The translations under genes were made by a program, and so were the position numbers. DNA of 13,928 bases from Sulfurimonas sp. (GTDB taxonomy: Bacteria > Campylobacterota > Campylobacteria > Campylobacterales > Sulfurimonadaceae): assembly GCA_015487435.1 (NCBI GenBank), contig WFPU01000180.1, positions 1 through 13,928 on the forward strand. The letters are read 5' to 3'. This document shows positions 8,087 through 13,928 of this stretch, one piece after another. Position 1 is the stretch's first letter; each line of letters begins with the position of its first letter. The notes below the pieces were generated by a model. The model was not told the origin of the DNA, did not search any database, and was given only the letters and a program-made list of their open reading frames with translations.

Positions 8087-9061
8087 ATGTATAAATTGGT
8101 ATTGATTTTATTTTTAAATAGTGTTTTATTAGCATCATACACAAACTGTGAATTTAAAAATTCAAACTATGAAGATATTTGTAAATCTTTAATAAAACGC
8201 GGTGTCTCTTATGAGTATGCAAATAAATTTTTACTTTCATATTTTAAAACACAAAAGTATGATGAATTAAGTTGGAAATATCTACAACCAAGCAAGATTA
8301 AAATACATAGAAAAAATGAAAAAAAAGCAAATAATACTTTAATAAAACATATACCAAAAATAGTAAAACATCTTAAAAAGTATAAAGAAGTATATGATTT
8401 TACAGAAAAAGAGTTTGGTGTAAATCGTGAAATAATAGCAGCTATACTTATGAAAGAAACAGCGCTAGGTAAAATAGAATTAAAACATGATGCCTTTAAA
8501 GTGTGTAACACTATGGTTGTGAAAAATAAAAACAAAACACCAAGAGATAAGTGGCTCCTAAAGATGGGCAAATCAAGTATGATTTCTATTATAGAGCATT
8601 GTTATAAAAAAGGTCTTAGTGTTGAGGAATGTAACCTGCCAAGCTCATATGCTGGAGCAGTAGGAATCCCTCAATTTATGCCAAACAGTTTTATTTATGC
8701 ACAAGGGTATAAAACAAAAATTGCAGATTTAAACAAGATGGAAGATGCCATAGTCTCAGCGAGTAAATTTTTACATAAAAAAGCTTCATTTAATGAGCTT
8801 ATAGATTGGAGTAAACTCTCTGATATAGCAGAGGTAGAAGCAGCTTGGTATGTTTATGAATTTAAAAATGAGAACTCTTCATTAGTATATTCAAAAAATA
8901 AAAGAAATAACAAGGATTATGATTGTTTTTTATGTGAAAAAGAGGAGTATGCTTATTTAAGAAAGTATGCTAAAAAAGTGATGAGATACAATAACTCTTC
9001 AAACTATACAATTGGTGTTATACGCTTGGCTTATGAGAGTCATATTGGGTTGATTAAATAA
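8087..9061 (+). CDS. mltB: MltB-family lytic murein transglycosylase
   Basis: A predicted periplasmic enzyme that cleaves the MurNAc-GlcNAc bond of peptidoglycan with formation of 1,6-anhydroMurNAc. The protein has 324 residues. A signal peptide covers about 1-16 (cleavage near LLA|S); Cys21 is not in a lipobox, so unlike E. coli MltB it may be soluble. The fold signatures are AAILMKETALGKIE, with E124 as the likely catalytic acid, and SSYAGAVGIPQFMPNS (186-201), close to the MltB consensus SSYAGAMGxxQFMP. The start is the ATG at 8087, preceded by AGGAAAAT. A TTG at 8066, overlapping the mutS end, would add seven residues and hide the signal peptide, so it is rejected. The gene begins 11 bases after mutS and has no promoter of its own in that gap, so the two are probably one transcript, although no functional link is known. 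Confidence 0.88.
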   Translation: MYKLVLILFLNSVLLASYTNCEFKNSNYEDICKSLIKRGVSYEYANKFLLSYFKTQKYDELSWKYLQPSKIKIHRKNEKKANNTLIKHIPKIVKHLKKYKEVYDFTEKEFGVNREIIAAILMKETALGKIELKHDAFKVCNTMVVKNKNKTPRDKWLLKMGKSSMISIIEHCYKKGLSVEECNLPSSYAGAVGIPQFMPNSFIYAQGYKTKIADLNKMEDAIVSASKFLHKKASFNELIDWSKLSDIAEVEAAWYVYEFKNENSSLVYSKNKRNNKDYDCFLCEKEEYAYLRKYAKKVMRYNNSSNYTIGVIRLAYESHIGLIK

Positions 9062-9067
9062 CTGTGT

Positions 9068-9095
9068 AAATCTTAAAAATTAGATTTTTTTCTTC
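9068..9095 (+). terminator. Possible weak intrinsic terminator after the transglycosylase gene
   Basis: AAATCT (9068-9073) pairs with AGATTT (9082-9087) across an 8-base loop and runs into a T-rich tract (9085-9091). It begins seven bases after the stop codon, in the right place, but the stem has one G-C pair only, so it may be inefficient. Confidence 0.35.
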
Positions 9096-9144
9096 AATTA
9101 TATATAAATCTATAAAGAATTACTAAAGTTAAAAAAAATAAATG

Positions 9145-9150
9145 TATAAT
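9145..9150 (+). promoter_or_regulatory. Predicted -10 element for the lipoprotein-dapE operon
   Basis: A perfect TATAAT lies 30 bases before the GTG start of the lipoprotein gene, downstream of an A/T-rich stretch with no clear -35 (ACTAAA at 17-base spacing). It would give a leader of about 23 bases. It is the best promoter candidate in the 118-base gap. Confidence 0.45.
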
Positions 9151-9179
9151 AGCACTAACTAAAAGTAAGGATTCTATTT

Positions 9180-9527
9180 GTGAAAAAAATGTTAATCGTT
9201 TTAAGTGTGTCTATAGCTCTGTTTTTTACAGCTTGTACACAAGAAACCCAAAATAAACTTGGTCGTACTATTCAAAACTGGACGGGTACTGATGGTGTTT
9301 TAGATATCTATATGGGTGAAAAACTTGTTAAAAGATTTATTAAAATAGATAAGTTATCAACTGCTGAAGCAACACAAGGTACATCACCTAGAACTTATAG
9401 ATATGGTTATGGGTATTTAGACAAAAATTTCAACTTTAAAGTGGATAGTGGAGAGAGAAAAGTTTATTTTGAGATAAGTGATTATGCTACCCCATATATT
9501 TTTTATGATAATTCAGGAGCTAATTAG
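9180..9527 (+). CDS. Small predicted lipoprotein of unknown function
   Basis: I do not recognise this family. The 115-residue protein has a signal sequence ending in FFTAC (Cys19), a reasonable though non-classical lipobox with Phe at -3, so a membrane-anchored lipoprotein is predicted. The mature part is about 97 residues, without further membrane segments, rich in Tyr and Gly, with TYRYGYGYLD (72-81) and ERKVYFEISDYATPYIFYDN near the end, suggesting a compact beta-rich domain. A GTG at 9180 is taken as start because AAGGA (9167-9171) is eight bases away; the ATG at 9189 would be too distant and would shorten the positively charged N-terminus. It directly precedes dapE with no gap, so it should be co-transcribed and may be translationally coupled to it. 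A role in the cell envelope is only a guess from localisation. Confidence 0.8.
   Translation: MKKMLIVLSVSIALFFTACTQETQNKLGRTIQNWTGTDGVLDIYMGEKLVKRFIKIDKLSTAEATQGTSPRTYRYGYGYLDKNFNFKVDSGERKVYFEISDYATPYIFYDNSGAN
9515..9519 (+). promoter_or_regulatory. Ribosome binding site that fixes the dapE TTG start
   Basis: AGGAG inside the end of the lipoprotein gene lies eight bases before TTG at 9528, ideal spacing for that non-ATG start. It supports both the TTG choice and translational coupling to the upstream gene. Confidence 0.6.
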
Positions 9528-10634
9528 TTGCATATTTTAGAGCTTTTTAAACATCTAGTAGAATCTAAGAGTGAGACGCCAGATGATGGCAACCTTTTAG
9601 ATTTTATAGAAAAATATTTAGCAGATTTTACTGCTAAACGCATAGATATTGAAGATACTAAAAATCTTTTTATATATAAAAAATTTGGAGAGGGCGAACA
9701 CCTTTGTTTTGCTGGTCATGTAGATGTAGTTCCAGCGGGTGAGGGTTGGAGTACTAACCCTTATGAGTTAGTTGAAAAAGATGGTTATCTATATGGTCGT
9801 GGTACTCAAGATATGAAAAGTGGAGTTGCTGCGTTTATTCAAGCTGTTAGTGAAGTTAAAGAGTTTGATGGTACTTTATCGCTTTTACTAACTTCAGATG
9901 AAGAGGGGGAAGCGACTTTTGGGACTATAAAAGTTTTGGAGTATCTAAAAGAGACAAAACAACTTCCAGATGCTGTTGTTGTTGCAGAACCTACATGTGA
10001 AGAAAGTTTTGGAGATGCTATAAAAGTAGGGCGTCGTGGTTCTATAAATGGTTATTTAACTCTAAGAGGCAAACAAGGTCACGCAGCATACCCTGAAAAA
10101 TCTATAAATCCGATTCATAACATCTCTAAAGTATTAGGTAATATAGCTGATGTAAATATTGATGATGGGGATGAATTCTTTTCACCATCAAAATTTGTAA
10201 TAACTGATGTAAGAAGCGGTATGCAAGTTACAAATGTAACTCCAAATGAACTCAAAATGATGTTTAATGTTCGAAATACCACGCTCACAACGCAAAAAGA
10301 AGTTACAATGTTTGTTCAAAAACATTTTAGTGGATTAGATTATGAGTTAAAGCTGACACAAGGCTCTTATCCATTTTGTACAAATACTGATACAAAAATA
10401 GTAAAAAGTATAGATAAAGCGATAGAAAAAGTTACAGATATAAAACCAAAACATTCAACTGCTGGTGGAACAAGTGATGCACGCTTTGTAGCTCAGTTTG
10501 GTATTGATGTTATTGAATTTGGTGTTAAAAACGATACAATCCATGCTATAAATGAAAGAACAACAGCTAAAGAGGTTAAAGACTTGTATAAAGTTTTTAA
10601 AGAATTAATTACTATTTACGAAGGAAAAAAATGA
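9528..10634 (+). CDS. dapE: Succinyl-diaminopimelate desuccinylase
   Basis: A cytoplasmic di-zinc enzyme that hydrolyses N-succinyl-LL-2,6-diaminopimelate to LL-diaminopimelate and succinate, in the succinylase route to lysine and the meso-diaminopimelate of peptidoglycan. The length, 368 residues, is normal. All M20-family metal and catalytic positions are seen: H64 and D66 in FAGHVDVVP, D95 in GRGTQDMKSG, E125-E126 in TSDEEGE, E154 in VAEPTCEE, and H339 in NDTIHA. The dimerisation-domain His of known DapE corresponds to H197 in NPIHN, and GGTSDARF (314-321) is the substrate-side motif. Translation starts at TTG immediately after the lipoprotein stop. The end overlaps the next gene by four bases (ATGA). 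ArgE and other M20 peptidases are less likely because the TCEESFGDAIKVGRRGS region is typical of DapE. Confidence 0.96.
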   Translation: MHILELFKHLVESKSETPDDGNLLDFIEKYLADFTAKRIDIEDTKNLFIYKKFGEGEHLCFAGHVDVVPAGEGWSTNPYELVEKDGYLYGRGTQDMKSGVAAFIQAVSEVKEFDGTLSLLLTSDEEGEATFGTIKVLEYLKETKQLPDAVVVAEPTCEESFGDAIKVGRRGSINGYLTLRGKQGHAAYPEKSINPIHNISKVLGNIADVNIDDGDEFFSPSKFVITDVRSGMQVTNVTPNELKMMFNVRNTTLTTQKEVTMFVQKHFSGLDYELKLTQGSYPFCTNTDTKIVKSIDKAIEKVTDIKPKHSTAGGTSDARFVAQFGIDVIEFGVKNDTIHAINERTTAKEVKDLYKVFKELITIYEGKK

Positions 10635-11026
10635 AAAAAATAATTATATTATTGGTTTTTACGCTTAGTTTATTTGGAGGTGATTTGAATTGGTCGCATG
10701 ATTATGATGAATCTGTTGAAAAAGCACAAGAGCAAAAAAAAGGTGTATATGTATTAATAACATCAGATTACTGTAAATGGTGTAAAAAATTTGAAAAATC
10801 AACAGCTGTAGATAAAGATATATTAAAGAAATTAAATAAAAATTATGTCCTTGTTCATCTATCACGAGAGAGACATGATATTCCAGCATCTTTAAAAACT
10901 AGACCAGTTCCAATTCATCACTTTTTAAATAATGATGAAAAGATAGTGTATTCAACCATTGGATATATGGAAGCTAATGATTTTGTTAAGCACATTGATA
11001 AAGCAACTAAAAAGATTAATAGATAA
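10631..11026 (+). CDS. Secreted thioredoxin-like protein (CKWC)
   Basis: A 131-residue protein with a signal peptide (about 1-16, LSLFG|GDLN) and a single thioredoxin-like domain, probably periplasmic. The redox motif is C48-K-W-C51 in SDYCKWCKKFE, and P94 in RPVPIHHF is at the place of the cis-proline. The region KKGVYVLITSDYCKWC resembles the Thioredoxin_7/SoxW group, which reduce or maintain disulfides outside the cytoplasm; the actual partner is unknown. The ATG overlaps the dapE stop (ATGA), with GAAGGA just upstream, so the genes are translationally coupled. A link to the adjacent lipoprotein or to cytochrome maturation is possible but cannot be judged from the sequence. Confidence 0.85.
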   Translation: MKKIIILLVFTLSLFGGDLNWSHDYDESVEKAQEQKKGVYVLITSDYCKWCKKFEKSTAVDKDILKKLNKNYVLVHLSRERHDIPASLKTRPVPIHHFLNNDEKIVYSTIGYMEANDFVKHIDKATKKINR

Positions 11027-11066
11027 AATAAATAACGATAATAGAGTAAATCTTTTTCTTTCAGCT

Positions 11067-11087
11067 AAACTTTACTTTATAAAGTTT
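11067..11087. other. Perfect A/T-rich hairpin upstream of ridA
   Basis: AAACTTTA (11067-11074) and TAAAGTTT (11080-11087) form a perfect 8-bp stem with a 5-base loop in the 92-base gap between the thioredoxin-like gene and ridA. No T-run follows, so it is not a classical terminator. It ends 20 bases before the ridA ribosome site and could be a weak RNA structure or a binding palindrome. Chance is also plausible in such AT-rich DNA. Confidence 0.35.
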
Positions 11088-11118
11088 GCTCATTAAAGAG
11101 ATTATACGAAGGAAAAAA

Positions 11119-11493
11119 ATGAAATTCGTACAAACAAGTAAAGCTCCATCAGCAATTGGTCCATATTCTCAAGCAGTAATAGCAAATGGGATGGTTTATA
11201 CATCTGGACAAATTGCACTTACACCAGAAGGTGTTATGTTAGAAGAGGATGTTGTGGTTCAAACAAAGCAAGTTTTAAAAAACCTTCAAGCAGTTTTAGA
11301 AGAAGCTGGTAGTTCAATGGATTTAGTTGTAAAAACTACAATTTTTATAGATTCTATGGATGACTTTGGAGTTATAAATGAAATATATGAAGATGCTTTT
11401 GGTTCACACAAGCCAGCTCGTGCAACAGTAGCTGTAAAAACGCTTCCAAAAAATGCACTTGTAGAGATTGATGCAGTAGCACTAGTTAAATAG
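11119..11493 (+). CDS. ridA: RidA family reactive enamine/imine deaminase
   Basis: A 124-residue cytoplasmic protein of the YjgF/YER057c/UK114 family, expected to form a trimer and hydrolyse 2-aminoacrylate and related imines released by PLP enzymes such as threonine dehydratase. Typical signatures are KAPSAIGPYSQAV (8-20, with Tyr16), TSGQIAL (28-34), and KPARATVAVKTLPKNALVEIDAVAL (split here as KPARATVAV at 98-106 and ALVEIDAVAL at 113-122). R101 and E116 correspond to the substrate-contacting Arg and Glu of active RidA, so this member is probably catalytic. The ATG at 11119 has GAAGGA five bases upstream; an in-frame ATG at 11086 would add eleven charged residues absent from the family, so it is rejected. 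The sensor kinase follows 45 bases downstream on the same strand. Confidence 0.94.
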   Translation: MKFVQTSKAPSAIGPYSQAVIANGMVYTSGQIALTPEGVMLEEDVVVQTKQVLKNLQAVLEEAGSSMDLVVKTTIFIDSMDDFGVINEIYEDAFGSHKPARATVAVKTLPKNALVEIDAVALVK

Positions 11494-11538
11494 TGAAAAA
11501 TAAAAATAAATATAACATTATCTATTAAGGCATAATTT

Positions 11539-13928
11539 ATGCGTAGTATTAATCACATTTATAAAACAACCTCTAAATTATTAGAGTGGATTGAATCTGA
11601 AAATTTTTCATTAACCGCTTCAATACTTGTACAAATTTATGATGCCTCTTTAAATAAAAATACAATTGAAAAACTTACAAAAGTTATAAAAACTTCCTTA
11701 CCAAATGCTATTATTATAGGCTCATCTACTTCTGGTGTAATCAGCGACGGGAATGTATATGATCACATCACTCTTATAAATATTTGTGAATTTAAAAATA
11801 CATCATTAAAATCTTTTATGACTAAAGATGAAGACTCTTATAGTTGTGGTCAAAATATGGCTAAATCACTTATTCAAAGTGATACCAAATGCATATTTTT
11901 ATTTGTAGATAATTTGTATTACAAAGCTGATGAGTTATTAAAAGGTTTTAATGATTCAGGTGGTAAAAATATTACTATTATTGGGGCATGTGCTAGTGAT
12001 GATTTTACACTTACCAAAACATTTATAATCTATGGTGCAAATATATATTCAAAAGCTATTGTAGCAGTTTCTCTTAATAACAAAGACTTACAATGTCTGA
12101 GTAGTTGTAATTATGGATGGAAAGGTATTGGTAAATATATGAGCGTAACCAAGAGTAAAGGTAGCTGTATATTTGAAATAGATAATCAACCTATTTTATC
12201 TGTATATGCTAAATATCTTGGCAAAGATGTAGTACATGCTATTCCAGAATCCATGATGGCATTTCCACTAATGATAGATCGAGATGGAGAGGAGATAGCT
12301 AAAACAGTTTATAAAGTAACAGATAAAGGTTTATGTTTTGCAAGTGATATGAAAGAGGGAGAATTAGTTAGATTTGGAGTAGGAAATGAAAATGTGGTGA
12401 TGAATAAAATATCAGAAATTTATATTAAAGCATCACTTAATTCATTGGAAGCTACTTTTATCTATTCATCTTCTTCTAGAAAAGTTTTTTTTGATAACTA
12501 TCTTGATTTCGAGTATAAAGCACTTTCTAATCTTGCAGTACAAAGTGGTTTTATTTGTAATGGTGAGTTCTGTAGTATTAATGAAGAAAACAAATTTTTA
12601 AATACCTCAACAGTAATTATAGGTCTTTGTGAAACTAAAAAAGGTAAAACAAATAATCATAATATAATTCTTAATCCATCGCATCGTAAAAAATCACTTG
12701 GAGCAATTGCATATCTAATAGAGGTTACTACAAAAGAATTAAATACCAAGATAGAAGATAATAAATCATTAATTAAAATTTTAGAACAATATAAGTATGC
12801 ATTAGACAAAACTTCATTAGTATCTAAAACAGATCTCAAAGGCACTATAACCTATGTAAATGAAAGATTTTGCCAATTGAGTGGTTATACAGAAAAAGAA
12901 CTAATAGGTAAATCACATAATATAGTTAGACATCCTTATATGCCAAGGGAAGTATTTAATGATATGTGGAAACAGATAAAGAATAAAAATATTTGGTCAG
13001 GAATGATTCAAAATAAACATAAAGATGGTAGTAGCTACTATGTAAATACAACAATTTTCCCTATTTTAAATGAGTATGGAGATATTATTGAATATATGTC
13101 TATGAGAGAAGATGTAACATCTATGGTTCAGTATGAAAAGACTCTAGAAACAGAACAAAAGCGTTTGCATAATATTCTTGATAATCAATCTAGTATAGTA
13201 GCCTTAGCATCTTTAGATTTGGGAATTAAATTTTTAAACAAGAAGTTTTTTGATTATTTTGATTTTAAAGATATGGATGATTTTTTAAGTAAACATAAAT
13301 ATATATTTGAACTTTATGTTGATAAAGATAGAAAAAGAACAAACTTTGATATGTCTTTTGTTTTAGATGAAGATGGTTCAAATAAAGATGAGGTAAGTTT
13401 ACAAAAGTTGATGATAGATAAAAATAATAAAATTGCAATTTTTGATATTCAAATTAAAAAAATAAATAATGATGATGATACAATGTACATATCAACTCTT
13501 ACAGATATTACAGAGCTTGAAAATGCAAGAATACTTGCAGAAGAAGCAAAAGATGCAAAATCAAAATTCCTTGCAAATATGAGTCATGAGATAAGAACAC
13601 CAATGAATGGGATTATTGGGTTTACTGATTTACTTAGTAAGAGTGACTTAGATAAGCAGCAATACGGCTATTTAAAAATAATTAGAAACTCTGCTGATAT
13701 GTTACTTAAGATTGTAAACGATATTTTAGATTTTTCAAAAATAGAAAAAAATAAACTAGAGTTAAATCTATTAGAAGTGAATCTTTTTATAGAGATGGAA
13801 GCTCTGTATATGAACTATGTCATACTTGCACAAGATAAAAATATTTCATATAATTTAGAGATAGATACTAATATTGATGAGTGTTTATATATTGATGGAT
13901 TACGTTTAAAACAGGTCTTATTTAATCT
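11539..13928 (+). CDS. FIST-PAS-PAS sensor histidine kinase (3' end outside window)
   Basis: 796 residues are visible and the frame runs off the right edge. The N-terminus (about 1-370) is a FIST sensory module: a FIST_N part with IIIGSSTSGVISDG and a FIST_C part beginning near 235 (IPESMMAFPL) and ending with GFICNGEFCSIN and LNTSTVIIGLCE. A helical linker (about 390-420) leads to a PAS domain (about 422-530) with the Aer-like motif VRHPYMPREVFNDMW (463-477), then a second, divergent PAS-like region (about 545-655). The HisKA domain has the phosphoacceptor H683 in FLANMSHEIRTPMNG; the ATPase domain begins near LRLKQVLFN and is cut. No signal peptide or membrane span is seen, so it is cytoplasmic. 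FIST domains are proposed to bind small ligands, and some (NosP) bind haem and nitric oxide; the ligand here is unknown. The ATG at 11539 has AAGG eight bases upstream. A C-terminal receiver domain may lie outside the window. Confidence 0.92.
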   Translation, partial: MRSINHIYKTTSKLLEWIESENFSLTASILVQIYDASLNKNTIEKLTKVIKTSLPNAIIIGSSTSGVISDGNVYDHITLINICEFKNTSLKSFMTKDEDSYSCGQNMAKSLIQSDTKCIFLFVDNLYYKADELLKGFNDSGGKNITIIGACASDDFTLTKTFIIYGANIYSKAIVAVSLNNKDLQCLSSCNYGWKGIGKYMSVTKSKGSCIFEIDNQPILSVYAKYLGKDVVHAIPESMMAFPLMIDRDGEEIAKTVYKVTDKGLCFASDMKEGELVRFGVGNENVVMNKISEIYIKASLNSLEATFIYSSSSRKVFFDNYLDFEYKALSNLAVQSGFICNGEFCSINEENKFLNTSTVIIGLCETKKGKTNNHNIILNPSHRKKSLGAIAYLIEVTTKELNTKIEDNKSLIKILEQYKYALDKTSLVSKTDLKGTITYVNERFCQLSGYTEKELIGKSHNIVRHPYMPREVFNDMWKQIKNKNIWSGMIQNKHKDGSSYYVNTTIFPILNEYGDIIEYMSMREDVTSMVQYEKTLETEQKRLHNILDNQSSIVALASLDLGIKFLNKKFFDYFDFKDMDDFLSKHKYIFELYVDKDRKRTNFDMSFVLDEDGSNKDEVSLQKLMIDKNNKIAIFDIQIKKINNDDDTMYISTLTDITELENARILAEEAKDAKSKFLANMSHEIRTPMNGIIGFTDLLSKSDLDKQQYGYLKIIRNSADMLLKIVNDILDFSKIEKNKLELNLLEVNLFIEMEALYMNYVILAQDKNISYNLEIDTNIDECLYIDGLRLKQVLFN

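Noticed and set aside
8209..8571. Minus-strand open frame of 120 codons inside the transglycosylase gene
   Set aside because: It lies wholly opposite a well-supported enzyme gene, has a low-complexity Phe/Leu/Ser-rich product from A-rich sense codons, and no promoter or ribosome site was seen.
10665..10889. Minus-strand open frame opposite the thioredoxin-like gene
   Set aside because: The sense strand carries a signal peptide, CKWC and cis-Pro motif; the reverse product is a His/Leu-rich low-complexity chain with no family features.
11067..11087. The 8-bp hairpin as an intrinsic terminator of the lipoprotein-dapE-thioredoxin operon
   Set aside because: The stem is perfect but almost all A/T and is followed by GCTCATTAAAG rather than a T-run, so termination is not supported.

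Overview
The window is strongly AT-rich, with densely packed genes and short intergenic gaps. Gene content suggests a free-living Campylobacterota (epsilonproteobacterial) species of the Sulfurimonas/Arcobacter type. The main reasons are a MutS of the MutS7 type with a C-terminal HNH nuclease domain, an Aer-like PAS domain in a large sensor kinase, and the overall base composition. This placement is an inference; no rRNA or other taxonomic marker is present.

Left part (1-4892, minus strand): a type I secretion operon read right to left. It starts at a divergent promoter near 4921 and runs OmpA-family protein with calcium-binding-type (TSP3) repeats, then a TolC-family outer-membrane channel fused to its own C-terminal OmpA domain, then a LapB/LssB-like ABC exporter that leaves the window at base 1. 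The exporter carries a C39-like domain lacking the catalytic cysteine, as in exporters of large RTX adhesins. A compact palindromic repeat pair (2096-2184) lies inside the operon between the channel and exporter genes. The membrane-fusion protein and the substrate are not in the window.

Middle part (5002-9061, plus strand): a divergent promoter with the same 12-base extended -10 sequence drives a 1009-residue MutS7 protein, followed 11 bases later by a secreted MltB-family lytic transglycosylase. A weak AT-rich hairpin with a T-run follows.

Right part (9145-13928, plus strand): a predicted promoter precedes a small lipoprotein of unknown function, dapE (lysine/meso-diaminopimelate synthesis) starting directly at the lipoprotein stop with TTG, and a secreted thioredoxin-like protein overlapping dapE. 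After a 92-base gap come ridA (enamine/imine deaminase) and a soluble FIST-PAS-PAS histidine kinase, cut by the right edge in its ATPase domain.

Several genes touch the cell envelope: diaminopimelate supply, a peptidoglycan-cleaving enzyme, and two proteins with OmpA domains that should bind peptidoglycan diaminopimelate. No tRNA, rRNA, CRISPR array, insertion sequence or prophage gene was seen. The most notable items are the TolC-OmpA fusion in a secretion operon with a second OmpA protein, the MutS-HNH protein, the FIST-PAS sensor kinase and the intra-operon palindromic repeat.
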